A DNA stretch of 8,864 nt from an uncultured Mogibacterium sp. (GTDB lineage Bacteria; Bacillota_A; Clostridia; Peptostreptococcales; Anaerovoracaceae). The notes under the pieces are model-generated. The model had not been told where the DNA came from, searched no databases, and saw only the letters and a program-made list of their open reading frames with translations. The stretch covers positions 1-8,864 of the forward strand of contig NZ_CALHTQ010000080.1 in assembly GCF_938039775.1 (NCBI RefSeq), written 5' to 3'. Position 1 is the stretch's first letter, and every line of letters starts with the position of its first letter. A program made the position numbers and the translations under genes. Positions 7,437-8,864 of this stretch are shown piece after piece.

Positions 7437-7982
7437 ATGAAGAAGATAATAATAGCCTGCTTGATTACATCATGTGTAACTTTAGGACTTGTATATCTAT
7501 ATGATAACTGGTATATAGACTACAATCTCAGAAAATACTCCGTTTACTATGTTCACAATATGGAGCATAAGTTTGGAGCACATCCTGAATTAGCAATGGC
7601 ATTGGAAAATATGGACGTTATATATAAGCCTTATAAGAAAAATATACAATACAGAGAAGATGGTGGATTTGCTATTTACAATAATTTTGCAAATGGCGAA
7701 CAAGTTATCTTAAGTTGCAATCCAGGAGAAAAAGAGCTTAAATATGTTTATTATAATTTTATGGATGAAGACTACTATTTTAATGAGGCATTCGTATTAG
7801 AATATGGGTATGATAGCTCGACAGGGCATGACGAAATAGATGCCAAGACTGTAGATCAGGAAGCTCTTTACAAAGACATATACAAGAACTTTGGCTTCCT
7901 AGTCAAAGCAAATATCAATCGCAAACCACTGATCAACATGCAGAAAGAGTTCAACAAGAAGTTCTATAAGCGATTCAACTAG
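7437..7982 (+). CDS. Hypothetical membrane-anchored protein, paralog 2 of a tandem pair
   Basis: This 181-residue protein is a diverged duplicate of its upstream neighbour and is not a family I recognise. A Lys-Lys start leads into one hydrophobic segment (about 4-22). The LITSC stretch at 9-13 loosely resembles a lipobox, but it is very near the N-terminus and the hydrophobic run continues past the Cys, so a membrane anchor is more likely. Conserved with the paralog are VYY (36-38), MEH (42-44), HP (49-50), ENM (57-59), DEID (132-135), YKxFGFLxKAN (149-159) and FNKKxYKRFN at the C-terminus. By eye about 28 of the last 49 residues match and about 17 of 42 in the N-terminal block, while the middle is poorly conserved. 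The gap to the upstream gene is 19 bases, with GAGGTG at 7422-7427 as ribosome binding site, so the two are probably co-transcribed. A strong terminator follows. Confidence 0.85.
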   Translation: MKKIIIACLITSCVTLGLVYLYDNWYIDYNLRKYSVYYVHNMEHKFGAHPELAMALENMDVIYKPYKKNIQYREDGGFAIYNNFANGEQVILSCNPGEKELKYVYYNFMDEDYYFNEAFVLEYGYDSSTGHDEIDAKTVDQEALYKDIYKNFGFLVKANINRKPLINMQKEFNKKFYKRFN

Positions 7983-8018
7983 TGTTGTAGTAAGTATGGA
8001 TTTGATTAAACATAGCAG

Positions 8019-8052
8019 ACCCCTAGATTAGTGATTCTAATCTAGGGGTTTT
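8019..8052 (+). terminator. Intrinsic terminator after the paralog pair
   Basis: A perfect 13-bp stem pairs 8019-8031 (ACCCCTAGATTAG) with 8037-8049, with a 5-base loop (8032-8036) and a T tract at 8049-8052. It ends the plus-strand transcript of the two paralogs. The minus-strand side has no T tract, so it acts in one direction. Confidence 0.9.
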
Positions 8053-8088
8053 AATCTTTACGGTGATCTATTAGTTCAGCTACCTACT

Positions 8089-8132
8089 AAAAAAAGAATT
8101 GCTATACAAATAAAGATTAACGTGTATAGCAA
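8089..8132 (-). terminator. Intrinsic terminator of the toxin-antitoxin operon
   Basis: TTGCTATACA (8099-8108) and TGTATAGCAA (8123-8132) form a perfect 10-bp stem with a 14-base loop. Read on the minus strand, the hairpin is followed by TTC and then seven T residues (the A run at 8089-8095). It starts 9 bases past the toxin stop and faces the plus-strand terminator at 8019-8052. Confidence 0.85.
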
Positions 8133-8140
8133 CTAAAAAG

Positions 8141-8407
8141 CTATTTATAAATTGTGCTCCGGTGACCTATATCGATGAGCACTAATACAAGTCGCTCATC
8201 CTGTATTTCTGCTAAAATTCTGTAATCACCTACTCGATAACGCCATTGCCCACTTATATTCGAAGTCAATCCTTTGCCGTGAATGCGCGGGTCTGTGCAG
8301 TTCATAAGATTTTTATCAAGCCATGCTTTGATTATCTTTTGAGTTTGCCTATCCAATTTCTTAAAGGCTTTGTCAAATTTATCAGTTGTAACCAGTTGAT
8401 AAATCAT
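8141..8407 (-). CDS. Type II toxin, RelE/ParE superfamily
   Basis: This 88-residue protein matches the RelE-type toxin pattern. RelE-family toxins are usually mRNA interferases that cleave message on the ribosome, though ParE relatives poison gyrase. The N-terminal helical part contains FDKAFKKLDRQTQKIIKAWL (11-30). The core signature is RIHGKGL (41-47), then SGQWRYRVGDYRI (52-64) with Arg56, Arg58 and Arg63, and a C-terminal DIGHRSTIYK with His82, Arg83 and Tyr87. Those basic and aromatic residues are the ones expected for a RelE active site. The start overlaps the antitoxin stop by four bases (ATGA), so translation is probably coupled; only a weak GGAAAG lies upstream inside the antitoxin gene. 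A dedicated terminator follows. Length is normal and no disruption is seen. Confidence is high for family and lower for the exact target. Confidence 0.93.
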   Translation of the reverse strand: MIYQLVTTDKFDKAFKKLDRQTQKIIKAWLDKNLMNCTDPRIHGKGLTSNISGQWRYRVGDYRILAEIQDERLVLVLIDIGHRSTIYK

Positions 8408-8628
8408 AAGTCAATTTCTTTCCAAAGTTCACTGATTGGACGTGTTTTTAATGTTCCAGCAGCTTTTTCGGCTTCATAGTCTGCAAAAACTTGAAGGTCG
8501 TATTCGGTCTCAATCTTTTCAATCATAGTAGTTCTGATAATTTCAGACAGAGTTGTGTTGTTGTGCTTTGCATAGGATTTGAATATATTTAGTTCCTCTT
8601 CCGGAACTCTTAAGCTGATAATAGACAT
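8404..8628 (-). CDS. Type II antitoxin, RelB/DinJ-like ribbon-helix-helix protein
   Basis: This 74-residue protein is the partner antitoxin of the RelE-type toxin. Residues 2-8 (SIISLRV) fit the DNA-contacting beta strand, and 9-23 and 26-40 (TLSEIIRTTMIEKIE) fit the two helices of a ribbon-helix-helix dimerisation domain. The C-terminal tail (about 45-74), with Tyr51, Glu52 and the PISELWKEIDL ending, is the part that would wrap and neutralise the toxin. A GGGAGG site (minus strand, 8640-8635) lies 6 bases before the ATG. The stop TGA overlaps the toxin ATG. Such antitoxins normally repress their own promoter, and a perfect palindrome covering the promoter lies immediately upstream. Confidence 0.92.
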   Translation of the reverse strand: MSIISLRVPEEELNIFKSYAKHNNTTLSEIIRTTMIEKIETEYDLQVFADYEAEKAAGTLKTRPISELWKEIDL

Positions 8629-8638
8629 ATCCGTCCTC

Positions 8639-8674
8639 CCTTCTTATGTAATACGATTGTATTACATAAGAAGG
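8639..8674. promoter_or_regulatory. Palindromic operator of the toxin-antitoxin operon
   Basis: The 16-base arm CCTTCTTATGTAATAC (8639-8654) is repeated as its exact reverse complement at 8659-8674, around a 4-base centre (GATT, 8655-8658). The palindrome contains the -10 box of the antitoxin promoter and touches its ribosome binding site. Because transcription should start inside the left arm (about 8648-8649), the operon's own RNA carries only one arm, so this is better read as a DNA operator than as an RNA hairpin. Binding by the ribbon-helix-helix antitoxin is inferred. Confidence 0.85.
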
Positions 8675-8684
8675 TGGTTGTCAA
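8656..8684 (-). promoter_or_regulatory. Promoter of the toxin-antitoxin operon
   Basis: On the minus strand there is a perfect -35 box TTGACA (8684-8679), a 17-base spacer and a -10 box TACAAT (8661-8656). This is a near-consensus housekeeping-sigma promoter. It predicts a start near 8649 and a leader of about 20 bases before the antitoxin ATG. The -10 box is inside the palindromic operator. Confidence 0.8.
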
Positions 8685-8745
8685 ATTAAAACAGAAATCA
8701 TAGATAATACTAGAGATTTTGGTAATAACGGCTGAGCTCCCTGAA

Positions 8746-8773
8746 TTGCATTAAATATAAAATACTTGATAAT
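8746..8773 (+). promoter_or_regulatory. Possible promoter for the gene starting at 8840
   Basis: TTGCAT (8746-8751) and GATAAT (8768-8773) are separated by 16 bases and lie about 67 bases before the next ATG. The surrounding DNA is very A/T-rich, which produces such matches by chance, so this is tentative. Confidence 0.35.
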
Positions 8774-8839
8774 GTACAGTCATATATGATAAATTAATAA
8801 AAAATTTATATCTAATAATGAATAGGAGAAGTGTGTATC

Positions 8840-8864
8840 ATGATAAAGAAGATTTCATCTATTG
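8840..8864 (+). CDS. Start of an unidentified gene (partial, runs off the window)
   Basis: An ATG at 8840 opens a frame reading MIKKISSI to the window end. AGGAG at 8824-8828 lies 11 bases upstream, slightly long but acceptable. An in-frame GTG at 8831 is too close to that site to be the start. The basic then hydrophobic beginning could be the start of a signal peptide or membrane anchor, but eight residues are too few for any assignment. Confidence 0.5.

Noticed and set aside
8246..8479. A 77-residue plus-strand open frame
   Set aside because: It is antisense to both the toxin and antitoxin genes, which have strong family motifs, a promoter and a terminator on the minus strand.
8790..8812. 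Short inverted repeat ATAAATT/AATTTAT before the last gene
   Set aside because: Seven A/T-only base pairs in an extremely A/T-rich stretch are expected by chance and are not followed by a terminator-like T tract.

Overview
The window looks like chromosomal DNA of a low-to-mid GC Gram-positive anaerobe, probably a Clostridia member of the Bacillota. The evidence is strong GGAGG-type ribosome binding sites before almost every gene, an LtaS-type lipoteichoic acid synthase, a rho/DUF1385/prmC cluster of the kind seen in Firmicutes, and a Ddl with clostridia-like motifs. The exact genus cannot be fixed from the sequence alone; relatives of Mogibacterium/Eubacterium (Family XIII) are my guess.

Positions 22-6762 hold four plus-strand housekeeping genes of moderate GC. 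These are an LtaS-like membrane sulfatase-fold enzyme, transcription termination factor Rho with an unusual low-complexity N-terminus, a fusion of a DUF1385 membrane domain with the release-factor methyltransferase PrmC, and D-alanine--D-alanine ligase. The first three are separated by only 14 bases each and look like one operon. ddl follows after 77-80 bases and ends at a clear intrinsic terminator (6785-6821). The genes cover cell-envelope polymer synthesis, transcription termination, translation termination and peptidoglycan precursor synthesis.

Positions 6822-8864 are visibly more A/T-rich and look like accessory DNA. First come two tandem paralogous plus-strand genes for small membrane-anchored proteins that I do not recognise. 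They end at a strong terminator (8019-8052). Facing them is a minus-strand type II toxin-antitoxin operon: a ribbon-helix-helix antitoxin and a RelE-family toxin with an ATGA overlap, closed by its own terminator (8089-8132). Its control region has a near-consensus promoter whose -10 box lies inside a perfect 16+16-bp palindrome, a textbook arrangement for autorepression. The last 25 bases begin another plus-strand gene.

I found no RNA genes, CRISPR array, insertion sequence or phage genes. The items most worth a second look are the DUF1385-PrmC fusion, the Rho N-terminus, the unknown paralog pair and the operator/promoter of the toxin-antitoxin operon.
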